This document shows, piece after piece, positions 1 through 9,262 of a stretch of 64,000 nt of DNA. Each line of letters begins with the position of its first letter. Position 1 is the stretch's first letter. This DNA comes from Candidatus Woesearchaeota archaeon (GTDB taxonomy: Archaea; Nanobdellota; Nanobdellia; Woesearchaeales; ARS49). The DNA is taken from positions 1 through 64,000 of the forward strand of contig WJJS01000014.1 of the NCBI GenBank assembly GCA_014729505.1, written 5' to 3'. Below the pieces are notes generated by a model, which was not told where the DNA came from, ran no database searches, and saw nothing but the letters and a program-made list of their open reading frames with translations. Both the position numbers and the translations under genes were made by a program.

Positions 1-259
1 AGGAAAAGCACTGCTTATTGAAACTGCAGAGGGGAACATACTTCGCTTTGAAGATTTTGAGACGATAAACGGACCAAACTTACATATCTACTTATCTGCA
101 AATCTTGACGATACAGATTACGTGGATCTAGGAGAACTCAAGGCAACCACTGGAAGCGTGAATTATAACATCCCGGATGGAACTGATACAGACAAGTACC
201 ACTATGTTCTCGTCTGGTGTGTGCCGTTTGAGGTATTGTTCAGTTATGCAGATCTGTAA
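1..259 (+). CDS. DM13-domain protein, 3' end only
   Basis: The first 259 bases read in one open frame (from base 2) to a TAA at 257-259 and give the last 85 residues of a protein whose start lies outside the window. The residues match the C-terminal half of a DM13 domain: a GNILRFEDFETINGPNLHIYL-like block, then DYVDLGELK, then YNIP and a YVLVWC motif with the conserved cysteine near the end. DM13 domains are found in secreted or membrane-anchored proteins and are thought to take part in redox or electron-transfer functions. The signal peptide or anchor is not visible here. The family call is fairly secure; the cellular role is not known. Confidence 0.75.
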   Translation, partial: GKALLIETAEGNILRFEDFETINGPNLHIYLSANLDDTDYVDLGELKATTGSVNYNIPDGTDTDKYHYVLVWCVPFEVLFSYADL

Positions 260-305
260 TAACAGTTTTTTTCTTCTTTTTCACCACTCCAGCAAACCAC
301 AAACC

Positions 306-313
306 TTTATAAA
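306..313 (+). promoter_or_regulatory. TATA box of the lhr operon
   Basis: TTTATAAA at 306-313 predicts a transcript start near 336, just where GGGGTGATTG begins. The mRNA would therefore begin with an SD-like string and have about 60 nt before the preferred Lhr ATG, unless GTG 338 or TTG 342 is used. Confidence 0.55.
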
Positions 314-398
314 TCCATAAACTACAATAGTCACGGGGTGATTGCTATTCCACTGGACATATTGTCGTACATTATTAAAGGAATCTTTACAAGGCCAT

Positions 399-3281
399 AT
401 GGGTGTGACGTATCAGACGCGAGACTTTGCCGACGACGAGCTTTTACCTATTCTAACACCACTCGTTAGGCAATGGTTTAGTACTTCATTTACTTCTTTT
501 GCACCACCACAACGACGAGCGCTCATGCCGATACACAGCAGACTCAACACGCTTGTCTCGGCACCAACGGGTTCTGGCAAAACACTCACCGCATTTTTAA
601 GCATACTCAACGAGTTGGTAGATAGTGCACAAAAAGGAATACTGCGCGACCAGGTCTACTGTGTATACGTCAGCCCACTCAAAGCGTTGAACAATGACAT
701 CCAACGAAACCTTCTCAAACCTCTCAAAGAACTCTGTGAACTGGAAGGGGCAGATCTTGGCATACGAGTAGCAGTGCGAACAGGCGACACGACGCCGTAT
801 GAACGACAGAAGATGCTTCACAACCCGCCGCATATACTGATCACCACACCGGAGAGTCTTGCTATACTGCTTTCAACAAAACGATTCAGCCAACTCCTGT
901 GCAATGTGCAATGGACAATCATCGACGAGATACACAGTTTAGCAGAAAACAAACGAGGAGCGCACATGTCGCTTTCCATGGAACGATTGCAAAGACTCAG
1001 TCCTGGAATGTGCCGTGTCGGACTCAGCGCAACAGTAGCACCAATTGAAGAGATCGGAAGATATCTCGTCGGGCAGAACCGTGATGTACAAATCGTTGAC
1101 GCACAATTTGTCAAAAACTATGACTTACAAGTCATGTCACCTGTCAATAATCTCATTGACACACCGCATTTTGTCATGCACAAAGCAATGTACAGCTTAT
1201 TGCATAAACTCATACAAGAACACAAAACCACATTAATTTTCACCAACACCAGAGCCGGAACAGAACGTGTCGTCGACACGTTAAAGGAAAAATATCCAAA
1301 ATTCTACGATAAGAATATCGGCGCACATCACGGAAGCATGGGAAAAGAAATGCGCCACCAGGTAGAACAAGAACTCAAAGAAGGAAAACTCAAAGCATGC
1401 GTGTCATCAACAAGCCTTGAACTAGGCATCGACATCGGCAGCATAGACCTCGTCATTTGCCTAGGATCACCAAAAAGCGTAGCACGGTTTTTACAACGAG
1501 TGGGACGTGCAGGTCACGGACTCGGGGAGACAGTCAAAGGACGACTTATCGTGATGAACCGCGATGATCTAGTAGAATGCTCCGTACTACTCAAGTACGC
1601 TGTTGAGAAAAATATTGATCGCATACACATACCGCGGCTTTGTCTCGACGTACTTGCACAACAAATTGCCGGCATGGCTCTTGAAACGATATGGGATGAA
1701 CAAGAACTCTACACACTCATACGACAAAGTTATTGCTACAAAGACCTTACATGGAAATCATTCAACGAGATACTCAATTATTTGTCAGGAGAATTTGTCA
1801 GTCTTGAAGAACGATACATCTTTGCAAAGATCTGGCGAAACGAAGGAAAGATAGGAAAAAAAGGGCGCATGGCACGTGTTATCTACATGATGAACGTAGG
1901 CACTATTCCAGATCAAACATTTATTACAGTCAAGATAGGTGAACAAATAGTTGGACGACTCGACGAAGCATTCCAGGAAAAACTAAACCCTGGCGACGTG
2001 TTTGTACTGGGAGGAAGCATGTACATGTTCAAATACAGTCGAGGAATGACTGCACAAGTGGTGCCCACGCCAAACAGGCCTCCAACAGTACCTTCCTGGG
2101 TAAGTGAGAGTCTGCCGCTCAGCTTTGATCTGGCTTCAGGAATAGGAAAATTCAGACGGCTGGTGAGCGAACAATTACGGTTAGGAAAACAAAAAAAAGA
2201 CATTATTGCATTCATACACCACTACCTCTATGTCGACGACATGGCAGCCGAGGCTATTTATCATTATTTTAAAGAACAACATTCCTATTGTCAATTAATA
2301 GGTCATGACAAACAACTAGTTGTTGAAGAGATCAGTGATGAGATGGGAACAAGATACGTGTTCCATACGATGTTTGGAAGACGAGTCAATGACTGTCTAT
2401 CACGAGCTATTGCATTTATTGCAAGCCGTCGCACACAACGGGATGTGCAAGTAGCTATTACTGATAATGGGTTTACTATTGCAGGAGCGAAAAATCTCTC
2501 CATAAGGCACGTCATGGGATTGCTTAGAAGCGACAAAATAGATATGGTCATGTCGCGAGCGATTGAAAAAAGCGAAGTATACAAAAGACGATTCAGACAC
2601 TGTGCAGAACGGGCACTTATGATACTCAAAAAATATGCTGGTCGGAAAAAAAGCGTTGGACGCAGCCAAGTAAGCTCGACAATTTTGCTCAATGCCCTCA
2701 AGAGAATAAGCACAGAGTTTTCCATTATCGAAGAAGCGAAGCGCGAAGTACTCGAAGATCTCATGGACATCACCCAAACAAAAAAAATCGTCAAACGTAT
2801 TGAAGATGGTACAATACGGGTAGACTACCGGAAGTCAGACCTTCCATCACCATTTGGTTTTTCAATCGCACTACAGGGAAGAATGGATGTCATGAAAATA
2901 GAGGACCGCCACGAGTTTCTTCGTCGAATGCACGGGTATGTGCTGGCAAAAATCGCGGTTTCAGGACAAGATGTTGAAGTACCACAGGAACTATTGCAGC
3001 CATCATATGAAGAGTTGTGGGACAAACAGGAAAAAGAACAAGAAGAAAAACTACTGGACAAGAAAACACTGCTCATCCAGGACGCACAACAAGCAATTCA
3101 ACGACTCAAACTACCACAAGATTACGTGGAAAATTTTATACGACTCATTGAAGGAGAAACAACAGGATATCGAGAAGACTTTGTGCAATGGTTACAATCA
3201 ACATTTTCAGGGCCGGTACCAAAGGTTATCAGTGATGATCTGGCAAAGTTTGTCCTAGAAAAAAAGCAGCAGATAATATGA
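399..3281 (+). CDS. lhr: Lhr-type superfamily 2 helicase
   Basis: Large helicase-related protein, a 3'-5' ATP-dependent DNA or RNA:DNA helicase used in archaeal DNA repair. Visible motifs in order: a Q-motif-like region, Walker A SAPTGSGKT (Lys about residue 61 from this start), TTPESL, the DEIH box, GLSATV (motif III), STSLELGIDIG and VGRAGH (motif VI). They are followed by the long winged-helix and Lhr-specific C-terminal region, so the length of about 960 residues fits the family. The ORF opens with TTG at 342. The ATG at 399 is preferred because the text from it on (VTYQTRDF..LTPLVRQWF) resembles family N-termini. The stop overlaps the next gene by ATGA, so the two are probably co-transcribed. 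Confidence 0.9.
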   Translation: MGVTYQTRDFADDELLPILTPLVRQWFSTSFTSFAPPQRRALMPIHSRLNTLVSAPTGSGKTLTAFLSILNELVDSAQKGILRDQVYCVYVSPLKALNNDIQRNLLKPLKELCELEGADLGIRVAVRTGDTTPYERQKMLHNPPHILITTPESLAILLSTKRFSQLLCNVQWTIIDEIHSLAENKRGAHMSLSMERLQRLSPGMCRVGLSATVAPIEEIGRYLVGQNRDVQIVDAQFVKNYDLQVMSPVNNLIDTPHFVMHKAMYSLLHKLIQEHKTTLIFTNTRAGTERVVDTLKEKYPKFYDKNIGAHHGSMGKEMRHQVEQELKEGKLKACVSSTSLELGIDIGSIDLVICLGSPKSVARFLQRVGRAGHGLGETVKGRLIVMNRDDLVECSVLLKYAVEKNIDRIHIPRLCLDVLAQQIAGMALETIWDEQELYTLIRQSYCYKDLTWKSFNEILNYLSGEFVSLEERYIFAKIWRNEGKIGKKGRMARVIYMMNVGTIPDQTFITVKIGEQIVGRLDEAFQEKLNPGDVFVLGGSMYMFKYSRGMTAQVVPTPNRPPTVPSWVSESLPLSFDLASGIGKFRRLVSEQLRLGKQKKDIIAFIHHYLYVDDMAAEAIYHYFKEQHSYCQLIGHDKQLVVEEISDEMGTRYVFHTMFGRRVNDCLSRAIAFIASRRTQRDVQVAITDNGFTIAGAKNLSIRHVMGLLRSDKIDMVMSRAIEKSEVYKRRFRHCAERALMILKKYAGRKKSVGRSQVSSTILLNALKRISTEFSIIEEAKREVLEDLMDITQTKKIVKRIEDGTIRVDYRKSDLPSPFGFSIALQGRMDVMKIEDRHEFLRRMHGYVLAKIAVSGQDVEVPQELLQPSYEELWDKQEKEQEEKLLDKKTLLIQDAQQAIQRLKLPQDYVENFIRLIEGETTGYREDFVQWLQSTFSGPVPKVISDDLAKFVLEKKQQII

Positions 3282-4309
3282 ACGCTGACAGAGAAACGAT
3301 GAAAGAACATAAAAAACTACACGCTTTTTCCAAACGTTCACTTCTGAGAATTCCCCTGTTGCCGCTACTTGGACCGGTAGCATACGCACTGTCACCTGGC
3401 ATTAAGGAATGTGTTAAACAATATCCTGAGGCGGCAGGAACTGTAGAATTTACTTTATCTCGACTGGCACGAACAGTTGTTCGACATCCCATAAAAGTCA
3501 TTCCATTACTCTCGACAATAACAGATTGGGTAACACATTATTTTGGTGCACAAAGAGAGCAAAAGAACAGCAGACAATTCTTAATCTATACTACTTTAGA
3601 CGACACCATACCATTCAGACCAGAATGGGATACGCTGTACACTTACATGATTAGTCAAATAGGATACTTGACAGAGGAAGTATTGCAGCAATGCAGCACA
3701 AAGGAAGTGAAAGAAGTAGGTCGCATGTTTACACACCTCACAAAAATCAGTGCAGAAGTATTCAATACGTTACCTACGAGAATGGTGCGATTACGAAACC
3801 ATGATCGTATAAGCCTGAGAGCAGTACAGGCAATAGACGATCCGCTGAACTGCTGCCCGTCACTACATATCGCTTACAGCGTGTTAATAGATAATCTCAT
3901 GGGCAATGTGCTTGACACAAAATCAAGCAACCCACAATTATGGCGCGATGTGCGCATAGCATCAACAGGTATGTTTGACTCTGTATTGTATACGAAACAA
4001 CACGCTCTTGTCTGTGTCGCTACAGGAATACTGGCAGCGGAGATCGCATACAAACATTTTCACCCAAGAAGACCGTTCAACGACTTTGCCGATCTCTTTG
4101 GACAGATGAGTGGTGAAGTGCCGTATAAGGAGGTCAAACGATTATATCGCGATGTTCAAAAGCATTATTCTCGTACACGACATTTACCTACTGCAATAAA
4201 GGCACTTTTTGATCAAGAGGAATACCCGTTAGTCAGTGCCTCGCAGGCAGAAAACGAATACGTAAGACTACTCTCAAAAGAAACAGTACAACACATGAGA
4301 AAAACATGA
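3278..4309 (+). CDS. PAP2-like (phosphatidic acid phosphatase superfamily) protein, altered active site
   Basis: The start codon overlaps the lhr stop (ATGA), so it is translated from the same mRNA. Residues 108-115 (LDDTIPFR), 192-202 (CCPSLHIAYS) and 235-250 (SVLYTKQHALVCVATG) line up with the DxxIPF, PSLH and S-x-x-TKQHYxxDxxAG motifs of inositolphosphotransferase-like PAP2 proteins. His197 and His242 of the catalytic pair are present. The aspartate expected four residues after the second His is a Cys here (HALVC). Clear hydrophobic membrane spans, usual for PAP2 enzymes, are not apparent, so the protein may be soluble. The fold assignment is an inference from motifs; activity is uncertain. 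Confidence 0.5.
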   Translation: MNADRETMKEHKKLHAFSKRSLLRIPLLPLLGPVAYALSPGIKECVKQYPEAAGTVEFTLSRLARTVVRHPIKVIPLLSTITDWVTHYFGAQREQKNSRQFLIYTTLDDTIPFRPEWDTLYTYMISQIGYLTEEVLQQCSTKEVKEVGRMFTHLTKISAEVFNTLPTRMVRLRNHDRISLRAVQAIDDPLNCCPSLHIAYSVLIDNLMGNVLDTKSSNPQLWRDVRIASTGMFDSVLYTKQHALVCVATGILAAEIAYKHFHPRRPFNDFADLFGQMSGEVPYKEVKRLYRDVQKHYSRTRHLPTAIKALFDQEEYPLVSASQAENEYVRLLSKETVQHMRKT

Positions 4310-4393
4310 GACCTGCGAAGGACATGGTGCACACCAAAACTTTAAATGCTCGTAAAACGGTGGTGACATAAAAACTAAAAAGGAGGTTATAAT

Positions 4394-4852
4394 ATGACAA
4401 GTTCAGTTGGAATGACAGGAGTACTGGGAACAACAACTAGAAAAATGCTCATCGACAAAATAGCAATGATTGTCGTTAGTTTGTTTTCTTTATCGTGGGG
4501 AATATGGGCTATTACCGGCTTTTCTATTCTGTGTTTCGGCACCTGCACGATGCCCGTATGGCCATTTGTCCTTAACGTTATAGTGGGAGCGTCAGTATTA
4601 TGGACGGGTTACTATACCTGGTGGCCTCTACTGCAACGATGGCCCACCGTTAACAAGCTCAACTTTATTGCTCTGACGATAGTGCTTGTTTTTGGACTTC
4701 GCGCAGTAAAGGATGTGGGAAATTGGTTCCAGTTTTTGACGATTCGCATCGCCAATGCAGTACCAGCCGGCGCCATTATTATGGGCATTATCATGCTCGC
4801 AGCATTTGCCTGGTTCACTTACCAGTTTGTAGTTCCGGTCCTGCGCCGCTAA
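4394..4852 (+). CDS. Small four-helix membrane protein
   Basis: 152 residues with four hydrophobic segments (about residues 22-48, 52-75, 88-108 and 122-148) after a polar N-terminus. I do not recognise a family. The start is fixed by a strong Shine-Dalgarno AAAAGGAGGT seven bases before ATG 4394. A TATA-like TTTAAATG at about 4341-4348 gives a short leader, unlike the leaderless neighbours. It stands alone between the lhr operon and the zinc protein. Function unknown. Confidence 0.75.
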   Translation: MTSSVGMTGVLGTTTRKMLIDKIAMIVVSLFSLSWGIWAITGFSILCFGTCTMPVWPFVLNVIVGASVLWTGYYTWWPLLQRWPTVNKLNFIALTIVLVFGLRAVKDVGNWFQFLTIRIANAVPAGAIIMGIIMLAAFAWFTYQFVVPVLRR

Positions 4853-4928
4853 TCACATAAAACACCAATCACAAGACACTGGACAATATAGCGCACCGTA
4901 TTTAAACGATTGTTGACTAGTAAGATGT

Positions 4929-5258
4929 ATGAAACTAAACTATACGACACAAAACCAACGATTACAAGTGCAAATAGACGCAAACGCAGTAAAGGATGCA
5001 TTCAAACAACTGGCAGAATTCCAGGAAGTATTTGACGAGCAACAATGCGGTGCATGCGAATCAAAGAATATCTACTTTCGTGTGCGCACAGTCGACGGAA
5101 ACGATTTCTTTGAAATGGCGTGCAAGGATTGCTATGCCAAACTAGCGTTTGGACAACACAAGACAGGTGGAGGATTATTTCCGAAACGAAAAAAACAGGA
5201 CGGCACGTTTGATCGCGAGAACAAAGGATGGTACAAGTGGAACGGTAACGGTAACTAG
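4929..5258 (+). CDS. Zinc-ribbon protein, phage-like family
   Basis: 109 residues. A CGAC..ACKDC pair of CxxC knuckles (residues about 40-43 and 65-68) flanks a YFRVRTVDGNDFFEMACKDC segment, followed by KLAFGQHKTGGGLFPKRK. This arrangement, with the FGQHK..LFPKR tail, resembles small zinc-finger proteins that I associate with phages and single-strand DNA-handling genes; that comparison is from memory and not proven. A TTTAAA box near 4900 lies about 27 nt before ATG 4929, so the mRNA is likely leaderless. There is no other phage gene nearby. Confidence 0.6.
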   Translation: MKLNYTTQNQRLQVQIDANAVKDAFKQLAEFQEVFDEQQCGACESKNIYFRVRTVDGNDFFEMACKDCYAKLAFGQHKTGGGLFPKRKKQDGTFDRENKGWYKWNGNGN

Positions 5259-5334
5259 TACAACAGCGAGGAGTAGAGAACATCGCCGGTAAAGATAAGA
5301 ACACTTAAATAATTCCTTATCTTCTTTTCAATGT

Positions 5335-5610
5335 ATGACAAGCCAACATAAAAAAGAGTTTCCCATAAAAGGATTCACATGGGTATGGTATATTTTTGGA
5401 TGGATCACTGGCGCAGGGAATGCACTATTCTGGCTTATAATGGCTCTGCTCTATATGAACAAGAAAGAAAAGAAATTTTTCAACAATAATTTTCACAAAC
5501 GCGTCGCCATCTGGGGCATGATTATGGCAATAGCATCAGTAGCGCTACTATTCCTCATCTTACTGGTCGCAGTAATCACAGCAAAAATCGGCAGCGCAAC
5601 AATGAACTAA
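5335..5610 (+). CDS. Small membrane protein, two helices
   Basis: 91 residues with two strong hydrophobic spans (about 14-40 and 58-86) joined by a basic loop KKEKKFFNNNFHKR. No recognised family. A TTAAATAA box near 5307-5313 predicts a leaderless start at ATG 5335. The stop TAA overlaps the ATG of the following small membrane protein, so the two form a translationally coupled pair and may work together. Confidence 0.65.
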   Translation: MTSQHKKEFPIKGFTWVWYIFGWITGAGNALFWLIMALLYMNKKEKKFFNNNFHKRVAIWGMIMAIASVALLFLILLVAVITAKIGSATMN

Positions 5611-5861
5611 TGGTAAAAGACATGCTCTTTGGAAAGGAGAAAACACACCGTAAGAATTGTCAAGTCAAAAAAGAACTCGAATGGGCACGAGCATTACCAT
5701 TACTCGTATCCTTTTGTGCCTTCTTCTTTGTCTTTCTGGTTCACAAGTACTTTTACTCCATACCACCATGGCTTGCGGCACTCTTTGTCATACTCTTTGT
5801 ATGGTACCTTCTTTTTGCATTCTTTAGACTTGCACTATTCCACAAAAAAGATCGTTGCTAA
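5610..5861 (+). CDS. Small membrane protein, two helices
   Basis: 83 residues: a basic, polar N-terminus (about 27 residues) and two adjacent hydrophobic spans (about 28-47 and 52-76). ATG 5610 overlaps the stop of the preceding gene (TAATG). The competing ORF 5629-5877 in another frame is not membrane-like and starts later, so I treat it as a shadow. Function unknown. Confidence 0.55.
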   Translation: MVKDMLFGKEKTHRKNCQVKKELEWARALPLLVSFCAFFFVFLVHKYFYSIPPWLAALFVILFVWYLLFAFFRLALFHKKDRC

Positions 5862-5899
5862 CGATACTTTTAAATAACACTTTTTTTCGTGGTCGAGAC

Positions 5900-6688
5900 A
5901 TGGTGCGTGAGGACGAGTTGCAACGCTTTTGGAAGAGTTACGAACCACTGCTATCACTAGTTGAATCAGTCACAGCAGCAGACCCTTCATTTGACAGAGC
6001 GGAAATCCAAAAACGGGCAGCACGATTGCAATCACAATTACAAGTACCGCAGGGAATAACAGTGAACTGGAAGGCCTGCCAGGTCGGCATCGGACCTGCA
6101 TGGTACGACAAATTCATTATTGGAAACCTTCAATGGCAGCAAGGAAGTACCGCACTTACGCTCAGACCATGCTATGCACACCCAGCACACGCAGGAATCG
6201 TGCTCGATCGCCGCACACGCCATAGCAGAGGATTTTATGAACCAAACCTCTTCATACACTTTAATCCACGACCACGACCACAGTGGAAACATGTCGACAA
6301 AGAATTTGTAGAACGAGAAGATGTCAGCACACACGGCACTCTCATCGCATCGCGCATTACACGTTGCGGAAAATTCATCAGCAAAGAACTCGATAAAGCG
6401 TTTGACGCGCACCGCGTCTTACCGCCGTATTACACACGTGAAGAACTGGAAGAAATGAATCGCACAAAATACAGTACAGACTATCCTTCATGGATTCCAA
6501 GAAAAAGACGGGCGCCGGAAGTTATGATAGGCGTGCGACTTGCAAGCAACAAGAATCCGCAAGATGACAGTCCGTTCATCACAGATACTGGTTCAAAAGA
6601 ATACGTAGCAGAACTGCGTTTCCATCATAGCGTATTAGGAACAGGAGAATTGGACGCCACACTTGAACACCTTAAACAATACTTCTAA
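5900..6688 (+). CDS. Hypothetical protein, 262 residues
   Basis: Soluble protein with no family I recognise. The ORF track opens at TTG 5855, but a CTTTTAAATAAC box at about 5866-5876 lies inside that extension and sits the usual distance before ATG 5900, so 5900 is the better, leaderless start. Notable features are a cluster of aromatic and histidine residues in the middle (YEPNLFIHFNPRPRPQW) and a basic PSWIPRKRRAPE patch near residue 205. No signal peptide or membrane span. Confidence 0.7.
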   Translation: MVREDELQRFWKSYEPLLSLVESVTAADPSFDRAEIQKRAARLQSQLQVPQGITVNWKACQVGIGPAWYDKFIIGNLQWQQGSTALTLRPCYAHPAHAGIVLDRRTRHSRGFYEPNLFIHFNPRPRPQWKHVDKEFVEREDVSTHGTLIASRITRCGKFISKELDKAFDAHRVLPPYYTREELEEMNRTKYSTDYPSWIPRKRRAPEVMIGVRLASNKNPQDDSPFITDTGSKEYVAELRFHHSVLGTGELDATLEHLKQYF

Positions 6689-6697
6689 AGTTACCAG

Positions 6698-7450
6698 CTA
6701 TTCCTTCCTGTCAACAAGACAACTCCTACCAATATACGCAATACTGAGTTGCTTCCATTTCTCGTAATGCGGACTGTCAGTTTGCAGATGCACAGAACCA
6801 ATAGTGTGAGGAGATCCACGAGAAAGCAACGCTGAAACCGGTAAGGGTTGTACGAGGCGCAAAAAAGGATGTGCCGAAGGAATAAGATAACGAAGCTTGG
6901 AAAATCGTTTTGGAAACGCATTAAGACGATCAGGATATAGCGATACAGGTTCTTCAAAGAGCGCATTACCCGCAACTACTTCATGAACTGACTCACAAAA
7001 ACCATCAATCTTATCGGCAAGCGATACTATCTGCGCCTCAAGACAATCCTTAGTCAATGCATGAGTCAACAACAAACGATACTCATAACCATTAATTTGT
7101 GAAGGCCACCGCGCAGCGAGTTCCTCAATAGCGGCCAATTCTTTACGATGATTCTCTTCATGCTGTGCTTTAGTCCATTTCTCCTTATCATCCAATTGAT
7201 GATCGCCAGTCACTATTTCTGCATCATCATGCACCAACGCAAGTGTTAATGCCTTTGCAGGATCAAGAGCAGAACCATAAATCGGCACTGCACGGGTAAG
7301 TAATTCTCTAACAATAAGAAAGACACGATGAGAGTGCAAAAACAAATTCGTGCGATACCACATCGGTGTTCGACGCGGCACATTATAGCGCAAAATGGTC
7401 TTTAAAGATTCTTCACGGCCCTCAAAACCTTCAAAGGAAATCGCTTGCAT
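6698..7450 (-). CDS. HD-domain metal-dependent phosphohydrolase
   Basis: The pattern HSHRV .. LALVHDDAEIVTGD .. SLADKIDG gives the H...HD...D metal ligands of the HD superfamily, arranged as in YfbR/HDDC2-type 5'-nucleotidases. The likely role is hydrolysis of nucleoside monophosphates or related phosphates. The first in-frame start is at 7474. A TTTATTTA box on the minus strand at about 7473-7482 predicts a leaderless start at ATG 7450 (MQAISFEG), which I use. Divergent from aspS but with a separate TATA box. The exact substrate is unknown. Confidence 0.7.
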   Translation of the reverse strand: MQAISFEGFEGREESLKTILRYNVPRRTPMWYRTNLFLHSHRVFLIVRELLTRAVPIYGSALDPAKALTLALVHDDAEIVTGDHQLDDKEKWTKAQHEENHRKELAAIEELAARWPSQINGYEYRLLLTHALTKDCLEAQIVSLADKIDGFCESVHEVVAGNALFEEPVSLYPDRLNAFPKRFSKLRYLIPSAHPFLRLVQPLPVSALLSRGSPHTIGSVHLQTDSPHYEKWKQLSIAYIGRSCLVDRKE

Positions 7451-7546
7451 ACCATTAGAAAAGAGCAAACACATAAATAAACTATGAAAACCACCCTATG
7501 GTAACTAACCAGTATCTTTAAATAACAACTGTGGATTCTCAAACCT

Positions 7547-9262
7547 ATGCTACGAACACATACTTGTGGTGAATTGAGAAAAGAGCACGAAGGAAAAAAA
7601 GTCGTACTCTGCGGATGGATGCACAGCCTTAGAGAACACGGAAACGTTGTCTTTCTTGATTTGCGCGATCGTTACGGCATCACGCAAATAGTGGCAAGCG
7701 ATACACTCAAAGATCGCCTGCAAAGTTTGAAGCGAGAATCAGTGGTACGCATTGCCGGAACTGTAGTTGCGAAACCAGAACCGAACGAGAAACTGGAAAC
7801 AGGAAACATAGAAGTACAAGCGCAAACACTCGAAGTGCTCGGGGAAGCAGACACGTTGCCAGTCGATTATCAAGACCCACACATTACTGAAGAATCAAGA
7901 CTCACATACCGATACCTCGATCTGCGACGACCAGACATGCAACATAATATCATTCTCAAACATAAAGCCGCTCTTGCAGCAAGAGAATTTCTTGACAAAG
8001 AACAATTCGTAGAAATAGAAACACCAATGCTCATGCGTCACACACCGGAAGGAGCACGAGACTATGTCGTGCCAAGCAGAATCAACCAAGGTTTATTTTA
8101 TTCACTACCTCAAAGCCCGCAGATTTACAAGCAAATACTCATGGTAAGCGGTTTTGATCGCTATTTCCAAATCGCAAGATGCATGAGAGATGAAAACCTG
8201 CGCATGGACAGACAACCGGAATTTACACAAATAGATATGGAAATGAGCTTTGTTGACGAGCAGGATGTTTTTGACGTGCTCGAGCGCATGCATGCGCACA
8301 TCTTTAAGCACACCTTAGGCATTGATCTGAAGGTCCCATTTGAACGGCTCACGTACAAACAAGCAATGGATCGTTATGGAAGCGACAAGCCGGACCTGCG
8401 CTTTGGACTGGAACTAGTTGACGTAACAGATATCATGAAAGAAACAGAAGTGCAGGCGTTTAAAGAAAACAAAACAGTATACTGCCTAAATGCAAAGAAT
8501 TGCGCAGAATTTTCAAGAAAAAAAATAGACAAACTCAATGATATTGCTCGCACCTATCACACAAAAGGAGTATTCTGGATGAAGGGCATTACGGACGGAC
8601 CACTTGCAAAACTGCTTGACGAAAATACTGCTCGTGCACTCGCAAAACGATGTGAAGCAGGAGAGCATGATCTGCTCGTCGTCATCGCTGATGATTGGCA
8701 AAAAGCAACAACTGCATTAGGACACTTGCGCAATGAAATCATAAAAGAAAAGGAACTACAACCAACAGAGCCATTCAAATTCGCCTGGATACACGATTTT
8801 CCCATGTTTGAGTGGGACGAAGAAGAAGCGCGTTGGGACGCCATGCACAATCCATTTAGCATGCCGCGAGAAGAACACCTCGAATACCTGGAAAAGGATC
8901 CGTCAAGAGTACATGCAAAACAGTACGACCTTACACTCAATGGAGTGGAATTAGGATCAGGATCTGTGCGAAATCACAAAAGAGAAATTCTCGAACGAGT
9001 GCTAAAAGTAATGGGACATGAATTTGAAGAAGCAACAAAAAAGTTTGGTTTCATGCTCAACGCATTTCGTTATGGAGTGCCACCGCACGGAGGATTTGCT
9101 GTAGGATTTGACAGACTGATAACGCTTATGTGCGGTCACACAGACATTCGTGAAGTCATAGCATTTCCAAAAAACAAGAAAGCACAGGGCATGATGGAAG
9201 GCAGCCCCTCAGAGATCGACAAAAAGCACCTCAAAGAACTCGGTCTACACCTTAACAACTAA
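7547..9262 (+). CDS. aspS: Aspartyl-tRNA synthetase, bacterial type
   Basis: Class II synthetase that charges tRNA with aspartate. The N-terminal OB fold begins with TCGELR..GWMHSLREHGNVVFLDLRDR. Motif 2 reads FDRYFQIARCMRDENLRMDRQPEFTQ-like, and motif 3 contains GFAVGFDRLITL. Between residues about 285 and 405 there is a GAD domain (ITDGPLAKLL..LLVVIADDW), and the total is 571 residues. That insert and length are typical of bacterial AspRS; the archaeal and eukaryotic enzyme has no GAD domain and is near 430-440 residues. A CTTTAAATAA box lies about 28 nt upstream. The gene is intact; its origin is probably lateral transfer from bacteria. Confidence 0.95.
   Translation: MLRTHTCGELRKEHEGKKVVLCGWMHSLREHGNVVFLDLRDRYGITQIVASDTLKDRLQSLKRESVVRIAGTVVAKPEPNEKLETGNIEVQAQTLEVLGEADTLPVDYQDPHITEESRLTYRYLDLRRPDMQHNIILKHKAALAAREFLDKEQFVEIETPMLMRHTPEGARDYVVPSRINQGLFYSLPQSPQIYKQILMVSGFDRYFQIARCMRDENLRMDRQPEFTQIDMEMSFVDEQDVFDVLERMHAHIFKHTLGIDLKVPFERLTYKQAMDRYGSDKPDLRFGLELVDVTDIMKETEVQAFKENKTVYCLNAKNCAEFSRKKIDKLNDIARTYHTKGVFWMKGITDGPLAKLLDENTARALAKRCEAGEHDLLVVIADDWQKATTALGHLRNEIIKEKELQPTEPFKFAWIHDFPMFEWDEEEARWDAMHNPFSMPREEHLEYLEKDPSRVHAKQYDLTLNGVELGSGSVRNHKREILERVLKVMGHEFEEATKKFGFMLNAFRYGVPPHGGFAVGFDRLITLMCGHTDIREVIAFPKNKKAQGMMEGSPSEIDKKHLKELGLHLNN

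Noticed and set aside
2303-2794. 163-residue minus-strand ORF inside lhr
   Set aside because: Antisense shadow of a clearly conserved helicase; no start signals.
5629-5877. 82-residue ORF in another frame over the second small membrane gene
   Set aside because: The coupled start (TAATG) and two hydrophobic spans of 5610-5861 are the better gene.
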